From the NCBI GenBank assembly GCA_037783545.1, contig JBBELK010000368.1, forward strand, positions 186,001 through 250,000: 64,000 nt of DNA, written 5' to 3'. This document shows positions 19,006 to 31,685 of this stretch, piece by piece. Source of the DNA: Henricia sp. BOLD:AAB3569. Its lineage: Eukaryota > Echinodermata > Asteroidea > Spinulosida > Echinasteridae. A program made the translations under genes and the position numbers. Position 1 is the first letter of the stretch, and the number at the start of each line of letters is the position of its first letter. The notes below the pieces were generated by a model. That model had not been told where the DNA came from. It saw nothing but the letters and a program-made list of their open reading frames with translations, and searched no databases.

Positions 19006-22000
19006 ACTTTTAATCCCTAATTTAAATGCAACACCGTGACTGCCTTTTCGTAAGTACAGTACATAGTGCATACATGTACATGTACATGTATTATAGACAT
19101 TGTCTAAGCTCAGAAAACAATTTCACATCAAGGAAATAAAATTTAATACAAAATAATTTGCTCGATTTGCTTAAGTTATTAGATTTCAAACAATGTATCG
19201 TAAAAAATCTGACAAAGTTACAGGGTAAAAGGGGATAATTTTGAAATTTTGACATACATGTACCCAAAAAACTTCATAATAGAATATGTTCCATAACTTT
19301 CCATTGGCATTTTTTTGACATTCAAATTTTGGACAAATTATTAAGTGACGTCTTATTCGAAAGCTAATAATTATAGCAAATCGAGAAAATCATCTATATA
19401 TTTTATTTCAATTTATAGTTCAAAGGAAATTGGCTTTGCACAAAAACAATGTTCCTTTTTATAATAAATTTGAATCCCATATTTTTGAAAATAAAATAAG
19501 CGAGGTCAAATGGACCCTACATGTACATAAGTACAACATAACTTGTACATTTCAAAGCTCGTGGCAGCAGACATATTACAAAAAGCATATTAAATCCTTA
19601 ATTTCAGAATATGTTCAGGTATTTGCCTGAAGTTCAGAAATAAACAATTAGGCATTTCTACAAGACAATTTTTATTTACATAATTAAGTACATGTAGACC
19701 ATGAAAACATCCTACGTTGGATTACTTTTTTGTTTAGTATGCTGTACAAATAGTTGGAATGATCATAATTGAAGAGGAGGTTATGAAGGATATTTAAAAA
19801 ACAAAAAGGGGATTATTAACACAAAAATACAAAATAAACTGGTAAATAAAACCTTGGGAAAAAACCCAGATAATTAGAAATTACTACAAAAATTCTTACT
19901 GGACGACTAAAACTGGATTACATTGAACCCGGATCAGAATTTGAAAGTAGAGCAAACTACGTACGACGCAAATACTTTGCAAACGAAGCAAAGGGTAAAA
20001 ATAAATAAAAAATGTAGTTTCTAAAAACAGAGACTGTTTTTGTTTTGGAGTCAAAGTACTTAATAGTTTCACAGAAATTTGGGGGAAATTTTCGGTGGAA
20101 AATAGGGAAATCATAGCAAAATGCGAGATAACTTTTCTCAGAAAAAACGACAGGATAAACAGAAACAGGAATTGAGCGGGCTTTAGCGAACACTGGAAGA
20201 AGTCATTTCCTTTGACATCAATGTTATTAGGGGTTTTGGTTGGGGGCGGGGCAATGTAGAGACATTTGGGGGAGGGGCTTAAGACTTGCTACATCACTGT
20301 GATTGCAGGATATGACATGAGACAGTCTGGCAAGGCTATGATTAGTTCGCACTGCTAATGTACATGTTTCGCTGCTAGTGCAAGCTTCGACGACGTGGAC
20401 AGGAGAAAAGGTCATTTCTAGCCCAAGGCTAAGGGGTTCTCTCAACTCTCGTCAAGCGCGCTAGGTCTTACAGACAGCCTCCGCAGTTCGGCACTTCTGC
20501 AATTAGTAAGCTCTGCTAATATTATATCCAGGGTAGCTCGACAAGATTGTAAGGGGGTGAAAAATTGAGGGGGCGGTATGCGGGATCATGTTTTTTGCAA
20601 CAACGGCACGGTCCAGCGTAACTATTATGTCTCTCCCTAAATTGAAAGAGTCTACTCACAGGCCTTGCCATGCCCTTCAACTTGATAATATAAAACGCAG
20701 ACCAATGCTTGCCAGGAATAAACTGTACGTCATATCCTGCCCTTTTCATGCATTGATTTCCTTTTTAACAATGAAAATCCTGCTGAACGTCAAACAAAAT
20801 CTTAAAAGAGTTGAAATTTGAGCAATCTGAAAGTACATGAACGTTCACAACGATTAGGCCTGTCCACTGACAACCACGAAAAAGGAAACTAAACTGTCCT
20901 ACCGTAAGTGACATATGTTTAATTATATAAAAAATAATCAAAATTCTCTAAACGGCTTTCCTGTTAAACACATATCAACCAGAAACTTGGATCTAAAAAT
21001 CAAACGAAAATCTTAACTGGCAACCTTCCAATTATATTGTACATGCCCCTGCTGCACAAGAAAGCATAAGACAGTTTAAAGTCTTTGGAAATGAATATTT
21101 CAATGCAAGATTGCTGTAGCAGGGTAGAAAGATGAGCGTTAAGCCTCCCGTGACTTAAGGTCAAAGTTGCCATCGTACATGCTGATAAGAAACGGAGGCC
21201 GTCTTGCAAGAAGAGGGCACTATGCCATACCAGTAACACTGCCTTGGGGAGTTCAATGCATGAAAATCTCATTATTTCGATCATGTCCCCAAGTGATAAC
21301 TGAGAAGAGAGGAATGGGTAGGGACTAAGGCTTTGAAGGGGAAAGAGGGTTAAAAATCAAAACGAATTTTGCAAGAAAATTGGAAAAGTGCATATCTGTG
21401 TCACAGGTTGAACGAGGTGTTAACTGAGGACTTGGAAAGTCAGTTTCCCTGCAGCGATTTTTAAGGACAAGGGGAAAATATGAAAGACATCTAGTCTAAA
21501 ATTGTGGACTTAAAAAGTTGGTCAAATGGGGAAATTTTGTGAAGACAGGAAAATATATGGATGAAAGAAATTGGATTCTCCTGAGCAGATATTTATAATG
21601 ATGGAAACAAACAAAATTTAGATTTAAATTTTAGTTCATGCAAATCACAAATCATTTTTCGTTATAATTTAATTTAGTTAGGCAACAGTGGACTTCGGAT
21701 TTTTAAGTGGAAAAAGTAAAGAGTTTTGTGAGGGAACAAAACAAAATTCCAAGGTTTTTCAGGGATAAATGTTCACATTCAGGCATTATAATGAGCACTT
21801 AGCTGGACTTCATATTAGCAATGTAATCAATCAAATTTTAAGTTATTAGTTTATTCCTGTTTCACGTGGCTTGCATGAAACGAATCAACCATGAACCGGT
21901 GATGTACTTTCAACATGTGCCGAAACGTGAAGTTTTTTTTACAAAGCATGCAAGGAAATTTTAACCATACTCACTATTTTGTCATTTTGCAAAGGATGGC

Positions 22001-22055
22001 CTGTGTGGATTTACAACTGAGTGTATTGCCAGATTAAGGTTTTGTGTGTGTGTGT
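19006..22055. other. Repeat-poor AT-rich non-coding stretch
   Basis: No gene recognised. It is almost free of the transposon families seen elsewhere, which is unusual for this window. A TACATGTACATGTACATGTA run lies at 19073. The frame at 21000-21284 (minus, 94 codons) has no recognisable domain. Confidence 0.4.

Positions 22056-22109
<54 letters not shown>
22056..22109 (+). repeat. Poly(G) tract of 54 G after a (TG)n run
   Basis: Uninterrupted G run directly after TGTGTGTGTGTG. The true length in the genome may differ because such runs are error-prone in sequencing and assembly. Confidence 0.9.
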
Positions 22110-22110
<1 letters not shown>

Positions 22111-23366
22111 ATGCCCGCCCACATTCCTTTGTCGACTTCCGAAGGGCCACAAAGGATAACGTGCACTCAAATGCTTAGAGCCAACGTTTCTAAATTCTTG
22201 CTCGGAACTGAGACGAGGAGCAATATTTGAAACCATTCCCCTGAATAAGTTTTAAATGCATATTCAGACCTTTTTCTGATGTGCAACCTACTCTCATAAT
22301 GCCCAAGGGACTTGAAGCTTGTCTAGGGACAGATTGAAAGCATTTTTAGTCACTTTTACCTAGCATAAAATAGACTGGGAGCTCTTAATCTTTGGAACAG
22401 AAAACCGGCAAATGATTTGAGGCTTGGGAAATGATGGTAAAAACCTGCAAAGTTTGACAAATTAAAACATTTTATTTTAAGTTGAAAAAAGATAATATTT
22501 ATCATATTCGTAAATATGAACTTAAGATTTTGATAATAGCCCTATGTATTTAAATCCAGTCACAGAAATTGAACATTTCAGCATATTTCTTTAGTTCTCC
22601 ATACTTGTCTGGATTTCATGGCATTTTTTGTTTTATGACATGTCAACTATTTTAAAGGAAGACACAACACTCGTTTGAAGTTATCGATGAATTTAACCAA
22701 AAATATTACCGATGTATTGCCCGGTGCATAAACCTTCATGAGAATCAGAGAATCTTGTTTTTAACTTCGGCAAACCAGTTAATTCTGATTAACTCTGCAA
22801 CTAATGAAGCTGCGTATTTCGTGGCACGAATTTGGCGCGCGCGCATTGCTTATGAGCCTGTATCTTTAAAAACTTAACAACGCACGTTCAAGTTCATTTT
22901 TTACATCAATTCCCTTCTAATTATAAAACCTGTCAATTAAAACGAGCTAGGTATACAGGTACTGTGAAATAAAAAAAGATAATAATTTTCAAAGGTAGAA
23001 ACAACTTTCCATTCAAACTGGAGCGATATTAGGTTTTTATTGGATGCAAAGAGTAAACTTCAAAAGGGAAATTAAACGTAAATGAAGAATTTATTTTAGG
23101 GATGAAATGCATATCCGGGAGAAATATGGGTTCGGGTCAAACTCGTTATTTTTAGAAACTTTTAACTTCTGCTGTTCTCTTAAAATTCCCCTCTGTATTT
23201 AGGAGTTGATGTCACCCCCTCGGAGACATCCAAATCTTTCCCAAGACGCTGGGAACAGGAAATTATCCTTCTCCGTTTTAGTGCTAAAAGCCCTCATAGG
23301 AATGTCTCAAGTCCCATTCTAAGGGCAACGATGGTGGGTAATTCCATTGTTAGCACGGGGGTGAGC
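22110..23366. other. Non-coding, nothing recognised except a family B half copy
   Basis: AT-rich sequence with no exon-like open frame; only the 65-bp family B fragment at 22806-22870 is identified. Confidence 0.4.
22806..22870. mobile_element. Foldback MITE family B, right half only
   Basis: GAAGCTGCGTATTTCGTGGC then ACGAATTTGGCGCGCGCGCA and TTGCTTATGAGCCTGT; the left arm is missing. Confidence 0.75.
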
Positions 23367-23728
23367 TGGGCCCAATAAGCGCTAGCTGAAAACGTGTGCT
23401 TACTGTAGCAGAAAAAAATTGCTAATGTTAAGGCACTGCCGCAACGTGCTTAAGCATGCGCGCGCTTGGAAACCGCCATTGTTGCGTCACTGCCTTGAGC
23501 AAAATTTGGCTCTGCCGCGGTTAAGGCAGGTTTTCAGTTGCTTACCATTAACGATGTCTATGAAATAGCCTGACGCTCGGTTAACGGAAAATGGGCAGTT
23601 AAACAGCTCTATGAAATTGGGCTATGAAAAACTGATTTCAGCAGGTAACCCATTTTTGCAAAATAAACCAAATAAATTCTGTGCTAAGCAAATTTGTGTG
23701 CTTAACAGTGCCATGAAATTGGACCCAG
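23367..23728. repeat. Interspersed repeat family P copy
   Basis: Bounded by GGGCCCAATAAGCGCTAGC at the left and CAGTGCCATGAAATTGGACC at the right, with CTTAAGCATGCGCGCG and TGCTTAACAG-type motifs inside. The ends are partly inverted (GGGCCCAAT / ATTGGACCC). Confidence 0.5.
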
Positions 23729-23985
23729 ATGTCTAAAAAAAAGGCAACAACTACATATGAATCCCAGAACCCGAGTTAGGAGACAAGTCAAATGTCGTCT
23801 TTCAACTGGCATTAAAATGACAGGAAGTCAGTCTAGTAGCGGGCAGACAGCCCAGGGACCTGTCAGGATTGCCAGGGTTAGTCTTGTGGCAGATTGAACC
23901 CTCTGTAACACACAGACTTGGAACAAGTTGATTCCAATAGTACACTAAAAGTCTTGCGTCATGTACTGGGCACATCCTAATTTCC

Positions 23986-24094
23986 TTAAAGGCACAGGCT
24001 CGTCAGCAAAGCGCGAGCGCCAAATTCGTGCCACGAAATACGCAGCTCCATACATCTAGCAAAGGCATGGAGCTGCATATTTCGTGGCACAAAT
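23986..24094. mobile_element. Foldback MITE family B, copy 5 (right arm truncated)
   Basis: TTAAAGGCACAGGCTCGTCA, then CGTGCCACGAAATACGCAGC, centre, then GGAGCTGCATATTTCGTGGC; the outer right arm is absent. Confidence 0.78.
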
Positions 24095-24099
24095 GTTTC

Positions 24100-26235
24100 G
24101 TCACGTGACACAGTAAACACCTCACAGATGATTAAAACTACATTTTGAATGGAAGGACTATTCTTCTCTTTATCATCTGATGATAGAAAAAGGGTCACCT
24201 GACCCAAAGGGGTCACACGGGGTCAAGTCGGGTCACAGATTGGAGGACCACCCTTATCAAGCTTGACAATGGTCCCAGGGGAAGCCCATATATATTTGTT
24301 TTCTTCCTACATGTAGGGTGAACATATTGGTTAGTTTCATAATTTTTGTTTTTCTAAAAAGGTGCCCAAAATATGTAAAAAGAAAATTACGGTATCTGCT
24401 TTTAGCAAATTGATCACGAACATTAATTTTATATTATCCTGCATGTACAATCTTCTGTGTACTCACACACACACAACTATGAATAGGGTATTTAAAAATA
24501 ATATTCACCTTAACGAAAAATAGGCTTCACAAAACAAACAGTATTAAAAATCACTTCACTTTGATTTTAAATGAAAGAATCCGTTTAATAAAATTAGAAA
24601 GAATAATTAAGTTGGCTTCATTTTACATAAAATGGAAAAACAAAATTACATTTTAAGAACGTTTTTGTCTCTAAAATAAATGGTAAGCAGGTAAAGTATG
24701 CATATTTTTGGCTAAAAAAAAAACAAATTTAGGGATACTTTATCAGATTGACAAAGTACGGATGCAGCATTTGGTGTTTGAGTCTTTAAAAAAACAAATT
24801 TCTTGAAGCAATGGATGCTACTAATAAACTGCTTGAACCGAGTCTATCTTCCGTACGCTCAATGCGGCACAAATCATGCATTTTGCAGAGCGAATTCAAC
24901 GTTTAAAGATATAGTTTGCGAGGGATAATTCAAACAAATTTGAACAAACTCTGGATAATACATTATGGAACAAAAAGTTAAATTTATGAAATTGTTGGCC
25001 GTCAAAGTTCCATATATTTCTTCTTTCTATAATTCACGTTGGAAGACTTCTTTTAATCCAGGTCTCATTCAAAAGTCAGGAACTTTAGCAAACCGAGAAA
25101 TTTATTTTTCAGCATGAAATTTGCCCCTAGCAGAAACACTATCTTTAAGATGGGTACGGTAACGTCTTTATTGGCAAGGCGTATTACACAATCCGCTAAT
25201 TGAGTGCAAACATGCTACGCAGATCATTAAATCAAGCGTACACGTGTTGCAGTAAGTAGGGAAAACAGTAATGCACAAGTAACCGTGGCAACCAACCCAA
25301 TTAAAAAAGGATCGGGGAAAAGAAGTTCTTTCCCCCAAGTTTTCATATGGTTTCTTTATAATACAATTTCTCAACGACAATAGACTGCATGAATTTTAAA
25401 AAAAAAATTGCTTGGGTCAGTACTACCGTATGTAGGATAAAATGAAATTCTTAAAAAAAAAAAAAAATGAAATTTAGGTCCAAATGTGGAATGAACATTT
25501 CTCATTATTTCTGTATGAGTAAGTATACTTTTTATGAAAATGAGAGAAAATTGTGTCTGTTCGGTGTTAACAGTTACAGTTTTTCTAAATTATTACGCCG
25601 TATGTAACAGAAATCATAATTCTACGCAGCATTTACGGTATGTGAACCACACAAATTAAATGCTCACCCCAAAAGAATTTCAATAAAAACGAAATATGAT
25701 ATTTTTCATGTTATAACTCATAGATAGGGCCCTACACAATTACAAAATACTTGTCACACAAAATATGCACACAAATATATCCAGCAATATTACGTATGTA
25801 TTTCAATTGAAAATTGCAGAAGTAATTTTCATGGCAGCAATTTCTTTATTTTTTTTTGTACAGCGATATATTTTGGCCTGTACATGTCGAGACATTAAAA
25901 AAATGAAAATCTTCTGGCACTTTTTAGTATGAAAAAATCAAAATAATTCAGCACAATTCTTATTTTGTTTGCGACAAATACCGGTATATGCTAGATATAG
26001 ACATGATTAAATCTACATTTACGTGTATGTGGTCCCGCCAACATACGGTATGATAAAGCAATGTATGGTACATACGTACGTACGTACGTACATGTATATA
26101 TAGTCAAGCAAGCAATTTCCGTTTGTTCTACATTGTACACTACTGAAGGCATTTTATAATTTTATCCTGAACCGTAGAGGGTGTCAAGCTTTTTTTCCCC
26201 ACAAAGAGCGCCCTCCATTGACATTAACCATAGCA
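24100..26235. other. Repeat-poor AT-rich non-coding stretch
   Basis: Very AT-rich with several A and T runs, no recognised gene and no shared repeat families. Such a stretch could hold the untranslated last exon of foxo, but no direct evidence places it here. Confidence 0.35.
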
Positions 26236-26575
26236 TTTTCAGCATGCCTTGACATTAACCAAGGCCAATGGCCTCATGCTCTGCTGAGTTAGCACCGATG
26301 CCCCTTCAAGATATACACTTTCTGAGGCCAACTTGGCCAGCATGCCCTATCCCAGGCCTTGACATTAACCAAGGCCACCAAGGCCAATTGCCTCATGCCC
26401 TGTTGAGTTGGCCCCAATGCCCTTTCAAGACACTTTCTGAGGCCAACTTGGCCAGCATGCCCTATCCTCTTAAATTTCATGAGACTTGTAATTGTATACA
26501 CTAATAACCAATACACATTTGGAACAAAGTTGGCTACGGTGCCCCTCCAATCGGCCTCGGTGCCTTTTGAAATTC
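26236..26575. repeat. Interspersed repeat N, with internal tandem duplication
   Basis: Two direct ~130-bp units each starting CCTTGACATTAACCAAGGCC and ending GGCCAACTTGGCCAGCATGC, followed by TTTGGAACAAAGTTGGCTAC. A single-unit copy lies at 63106-63300. Confidence 0.65.
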
Positions 26576-27113
26576 AAAAAAAAAAAAATGGAGTGATTTG
26601 CCACTTATTTTCACTCGAGAAAAAATAGGTTTAACACCGTCTACAGTTCATTCTTCTTACACCAAAATAAAATCCTTACAAAATTACTTTTATCTACAAC
26701 TTTCAGTATTTCTTATATTTTCATACATTCTACTAAGTCTGGAAAAGTAGAGCTTGTGTTTTCCATTTTTATTTAATATGTATGTACACACAGTTTCACT
26801 AAAGAAGAAAAAAACAAGAATTTTTTTTTCACAAAAAAACCTGGAATTTATTATACAATGGAAAGTTGCTATGATGAACGTAACAGTAACTTTCTGCTGT
26901 ACCGGTACATGTAATTTTTTACAGGAAACATTTCAACACCTATCTTGTATGTTTTGATGGGGACACCAACTTTGTTGGTGTCCCAATTTTAAGTAGCTAA
27001 TGTAGAGCACCAGTTTAGCCAGCTGGTATCCGTCGTGCTATTATGTGTTGGTTTTTTGTTAGCAGGCAACCGACACAAGTGTCGGTTTAAACTGCTGGGA
27101 GCAGAGCTTTATT
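26576..27113. other. Non-coding, nothing recognised
   Basis: AT-rich. Contains a small hairpin-like GGGGACACCAACTTTGTTGG TGTCCC at 26959-26984. Confidence 0.4.
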
Positions 27114-27250
27114 ATAGACCGTATCGAATAGCTGCCATCTTGTAGGGCAGTTTTCCTGTTCTGTGAGGACATGCATGGTTGCACATTTTGTTGACCAATT
27201 TAACCAACAAAAGCTGCCCTACAAGATGGCAGCTATTTGATACGGTCTAT
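27114..27250. mobile_element. TIR element family C, copy 3
   Basis: A 137-bp copy, the most symmetric one: ATAGACCGTATCGAATAGCT then GCCATCTTGTAGGGCAG at the left, and the inverse at the right, with GGACATGCATGGTTGCAC inside. Confidence 0.88.
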
Positions 27251-27504
27251 ACAACCATATGAAAGCTCTCAAATGTTTTTAGTGAACTAATACAAAATTA
27301 ATATCGGTCACCATTAACATTTTTATTTAAAAAAAAAAAGTAATTTGTAATTTTATAGTTTAAGTTTTTGGCGTTTACAAATATTGTATACTGGCTTTAA
27401 GCTAACTTTGGTATTGGCTACTTAAGTAAAACCAAAATGCCTGTTTGGCAGACTTTTCCCCCAAAAATGCAAGTCCTGATAAAAACCACCATTATCATGT
27501 GATG

Positions 27505-28030
27505 TTAAAGGAGCGTGTCCAGATCACATGGGTGTTGAGATTTTGATACCATATCACGTGTCATATTTTTCTCATTACCATTCTGAAATTTTACACTCTC
27601 AATTCGTACATGTACATTTTCAAGGATATCGGCAACTAACCACCAATGTTATGTAAACTAATATATCCGCAGGGCAGGAAATTCGTCACTAAAAGTGCGC
27701 TGCCATTTGTGTTTTTGGAGGAGTCTTTTGGAGTGTAAAAAGGGCACTTCTATTGGAAAATGAAAAAGTCTATGGGGGAATTTCAAAAGGGCGCCAAGGC
27801 CAAGACTAGGGGCAACAGAGGCAATGGCCTCCGTGAATTTCCAGCCCTGATATCCGGTTACATAAAGCAGTGCAATGATTATACACCAATCTTTTTGCTT
27901 CCACATCCAAATTGGAGATTGCAAATTTCATGTTTTCGTCCCATGGATAGTATTTTGGGGAGGTATTTTATATGATTGTTAGGTTAGAACGAAAATCATT
28001 TTGTGGAAAAATCTGGACGAGCTCCTTTAA
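27505..28030 (+). mobile_element. Foldback MITE family A, interrupted by a 180-bp hAT-like element
   Basis: Ends TTAAAGGAGCGTGTCCAGAT and ATCTGGACGAGCTCCTTTAA. The family core is split at 27670-27849 by a separate TIR element. Confidence 0.8.
27670..27849. mobile_element. hAT-like MITE (CAGGGC ends) inserted in family A copy
   Basis: A 180-bp element with inverted ends CAGGGCAGGAAATTC and GAATTTCCAGCCCTG. It is flanked by ATATCCG on both sides (27663-27669 and 27850-27856). CAGGG-type ends and a 7-8 bp duplication fit hAT. Confidence 0.75.
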
Positions 28031-28510
28031 AATAAACAAGCTAGGGCCATTAAATGCACCTCGACTCAAACAGGCCAGTTCTGACCCTTAATGACAACAA
28101 GCCCTTGGCCTGGCCTGGCCCAAGTCCAAACCACACACGCACGGATGTGGCTTACAGCTCTCTCAAACAGGTAGCAGTTTCTTGATTCAAAGTTCCTCCA
28201 TTTCCGATTGATCTAAATCCCGACGCAGCCTCCCTGATTATTCAAAATGTAGTTTCTTATTTTCTCTCTGGCAGATCCGGACATTTAGGATTTATTACTT
28301 GTGACAGTTCCTGTCGATGCCTGTTTTGTTCTGCAGCAATTGTTTCATTTGAAACATAATTAAGAGTTTAAGTGTTAAAAACTCAAGAAACTCTTCAAAA
28401 CGTATTTTACCCTAACTTACTATTTTCATTTCCCATCCGTTGCCAAGGAAAACCATCGATTTATCTTGCCAATTAAATAAAACATACAAACTCAAAAAAA
28501 GTGACCATAC
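28031..28510. other. Non-coding, unique sequence
   Basis: No repeat or gene recognised. It is bordered on the right by the promoter-like patch. Confidence 0.4.
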
Positions 28511-28559
28511 CGTTTCGCAAATTTACAACTCGCCTTTCCTGTAGCCGCATCTTTCCAAG

Positions 28560-28665
28560 ACATTCCATCCCGAAAAATGGTTTCCCGCTTTCTCATTGGT
28601 CTCTCGGGGAACCGCTCTGAATCATCCCAATGCATCATGGGATAGCCGTTGTTCCCACGTTATAA
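28560..28665. promoter_or_regulatory. Promoter-like patch: ZNF143-like site and CCAAT box
   Basis: On the minus strand TATCCCATGATGCATTGGG (28627-28645) resembles the core of the ZNF143/SBF site (TCCCANNATGC). ACCAATGAGA (28593-28602) is a CCAAT box. It lies in a unique, GC-richer patch. A short minus-strand frame (MMHWDDSERFPERPMRKR..., 28511-28638) ends at a possible donor GTATGG. The gene and direction are not established. Confidence 0.3.
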
Positions 28666-28809
28666 GTTCTTCATAACGCCAGCCTCTCTCGTTAAAGCTG
28701 CTCTCCGCTAAACTCTCTGGATATGATGTAATCAATCTGTAAAAATAAAAACAGAAATATACGGATATTAAAAAAAAAATGTTTTTGTCCTTTTTAAAAG
28801 GGGTTATTA

Positions 28810-29253
28810 GACCGTGTTTACACTAGTGCCGAGATTGGGATCAAAATTGATTCCCTGATAAGAATGCGTCAGTGTTAACCGCAATGATCCCGAGTGCCGC
28901 GTTTACATTCTGTAGTTGATCTTGAGCGCGGTGCCAGAAGTTGCAGTCAAAGGTCATGCTCTGTGTGTATGTACGGGTTGGGCATACGGTACAGTGTACA
29001 ACAAGGCCACTTGAATTTCGCAGGCTTTTCCCCGCTACGGCTGTGGAGTGGATGCGGTAAAAATTAATTGCTTATCTAACCGCAAACTGATCCCGAGCTC
29101 AGGATCAAACCCTCCGCCAACGCGAGACCAAAATCTCGGGATCTGATCCAGGGCCAATTTGGTACCGAGAGCGTTTACACTCAGTTTGTGATCCGGGGCC
29201 GATCCCGAGCTAGGTGTTCGATCCCGAGCTCAGGATCAAGTGTAAACAGGGTG
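28810..29253 (+). mobile_element. PIF/Harbinger-like MITE family F, copy 1, TSD TTA
   Basis: A 444-bp element with ends GACCGTGTTTACACT and AGTGTAAACAGGGTG, flanked by TTA on both sides (28807-28809, 29254-29256). Inner repeats of CCCGAGCTCGGGATC type stand near both ends. Confidence 0.85.
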
Positions 29254-29256
29254 TTA

Positions 29257-30042
29257 TACCCTAGAAATAATAGATCTTGTGCTCAACAAGTGAAACTCCT
29301 AAATTATTTTAATGCAAAGATCAAGAAATATCACCAACTGAAAAGCGTATACAAACTTCACAAAGAATGGCAAACTATGGGGGCTGCCATTTTGTCCGAA
29401 TACTGAGCAAGAAATGGCGTCTTCACGTACAAGTCCTTCGTGCATTCCTATGGCAATACACAACAAAGTTGTCCGCAAAAATATCCCGTACTGCGGACTA
29501 CACTGCGAAGTCCCACAGCATCACTATCAAGCACTAGACGAAATTCAAATGTCAAACTTTACATACTGTTTGAATAATTATGGAAACTACATGTACTCTG
29601 TATGTCAGTGGTGATGAACTTCAGTGAACCGAGTTCATCAAAACTGCGGAAGCTGGGAAGGTTTTGAATAATTTAAAGTATGCTACATTGTATGTTCACT
29701 ACGGTATGTTAATGATAAATACGTATGAATGTTGTATAGCTAATAAAGATACATGTATGTATGCTGAAACTGCACAAGCTGTTATTTTAATCGACAAGAA
29801 ATGTTTGTTAGCCTAGATACCGGTATTAACTCCCTTTCAAGACTGGGAATAAGGTTAACATCTTTTTCTTACAGTACATGTCTTGGGGAAATACAGTGTA
29901 CATACATGTACCAGTACCAAACGTATTTGTAGTTCAAAAGAAATCCCTCAAAGCAATTAATAATTCTACCAATGTACATGTACCAAATACAGATGTTTTA
30001 AAAAGTTTAAATGTCTTACAATTTTTGATATATTTACAAATA
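29257..30042. other. Non-coding; one weak small open frame
   Basis: A plus-strand frame at 29414-29614 (66 codons, start context AAGAAATGG) contains five cysteines, with no recognised domain; it is not called as a gene. The rest is AT-rich, with TACATGTA repeats near 29745-29980. Confidence 0.35.
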
Positions 30043-30540
30043 CAGTGAAACTTGTATATAGTGGCCACCCAAGGGACCGACTAAATGTGGCCAGAATAAA
30101 GAGGTGGCCCTTATATAGAGGTTTAGCGTACACATGCAGGAATATCCAAACATCATAAAACATACCACAGTGCATGTCTATACATGTAGATGAAAAACTG
30201 CTAAAAGTGAAGTGTATAAAAGGTTTCCTCATTAAAAACTGGAAAATTGTTTAGTTTTGAATAATTTTTTTAAGCTCCTCATAAAATTTCCCAGAGTAGC
30301 TTGAATCATTGAGGCAATTTACTGTGTGTAGCCAGATTATCCAGGTTTAACTGCCATAGGATTGTACACACAGGAATCCAAGTACCCTGGCCACTGGCCG
30401 CGTTAGAGAGGGGCCCTAATATCAAGGTTCCACCTCCATATGTTTGTGTGCAAACTGGTTTGGGACCGAACAAGTGTGGCCACTTTAGACAGGTCACGGT
30501 GGCCTCTTTACAGAGGTGGCCCTAAGAGCAGGTTTCACTG
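30043..30540. mobile_element. TIR element family G, copy 1, TA flanks
   Basis: Ends CAGTGAAACTTGTATATAGT GGCC and GGTTTCACTG, flanked by TA. About 498 bp, no coding potential; TA flanks allow a Tc1/mariner-type origin. Confidence 0.7.
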
Positions 30541-31685
30541 TACCATCTTGGGGTCTTAATGATAAAGAATCATGTTTGGTGACTTTACACCTAATTTTGG
30601 AATGACTTGGCTGTATTTTTAAAGCATTTTAGAGGGGCCCAGTTTTTTGTCTCGGCGGCAAATTTTTGTCTAGGCGGCGCGCCCGGACAAAACTGGTACT
30701 GGAGAACACTGGTAGTGTATGCACATGTACAATGAGGAAATCTGACAGACATCAAAAGAATGAGAAAATGAAAGACTTTAAATTGGCATGTCTAAAATTA
30801 CCCCTTAAAAGGATGTCACGATACCTGAAAATATCACGGTACATCAACAACAGAAATAATGTAAACAGAAAAGGTGAAATAAAGGGAAGGAAAATGTACG
30901 CTGTACAAATACGACAAAAAGTTAGCACTTTCTGTGGGCAAATTTATTAATAGGTTTATGTGACACACTGAACAGAAGACAGGATATGCACGCTGTTAGT
31001 GGCAGGTTGAGAGATGGGTCACACGGGGGGGTGGGGGGATGCGGTCAAGCTATTGTATGGTATGGCTGGCTTGGCCGAGGTTAACAAACGATAGTCACGC
31101 ACATGTTATCAATACCTGCAAATGTCATCATTCTAGATTATCAGTTTGGTACAGTATGGGCTTAGTACATGCTTTTGCACTTTGAAATATAATTATGAAT
31201 GTGGGGAATGGGAATGGCTTTTTCAGGGTGCTCTAGCTCGTTACTGAATTAAAGGCCTATAGATGATCTGTTTTTGGATGATTCTGGGAATTAAACCATT
31301 ATATTATTAAAATCAAGGGAAAGACAAACAAACTCATCCGAAGAAATTTAAGCTCTTTTAAATGTACCACCTTTTCCAAAAAATTCATGTGTTTTTTTTG
31401 TCAATTTGTCTCTTCGTTCTCAGTCGGTCGCATACTCTGTGGCTTGCGTCATGCACTCTGTGGCTCGCGTCATACTGCGAGTGTGCGCGACCCATAGAGT
31501 TATATATTTAAAGAAATGCATCGCGTTGGAACAGCACACACGCAGTACACAGCGCCCATTTCAGACCGCCCAGATGCGAACCAACTAAGTAAATCGTTTG
31601 CAAACATTCTAAATAATTTCATCTTGAAGGATTATTTTCTGGTAAAATTATATTATCTCGGGCGAAAATATTTCATTTGATAGTT
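30541..31685. other. Non-coding, nothing recognised
   Basis: A frame at 30666-30950 is Lys/Arg-rich and AT-biased without domain resemblance; not called. Confidence 0.4.

Noticed and set aside
21982-22236. Poly-proline / poly-glycine open frames
   Set aside because: They are direct translations of the 54-base poly(G) tract.
445-24094. Repeated palindromes considered as a CRISPR array
   Set aside because: The copies are far apart, are themselves long palindromes, and sit in a eukaryotic genome; they are MITEs.
26268-26516. Opposed frames within the duplicated GGCCAACTTGGCC region
   Set aside because: They coincide with interspersed repeat N, whose second copy at 63106 gives similar translations; repeat-derived.
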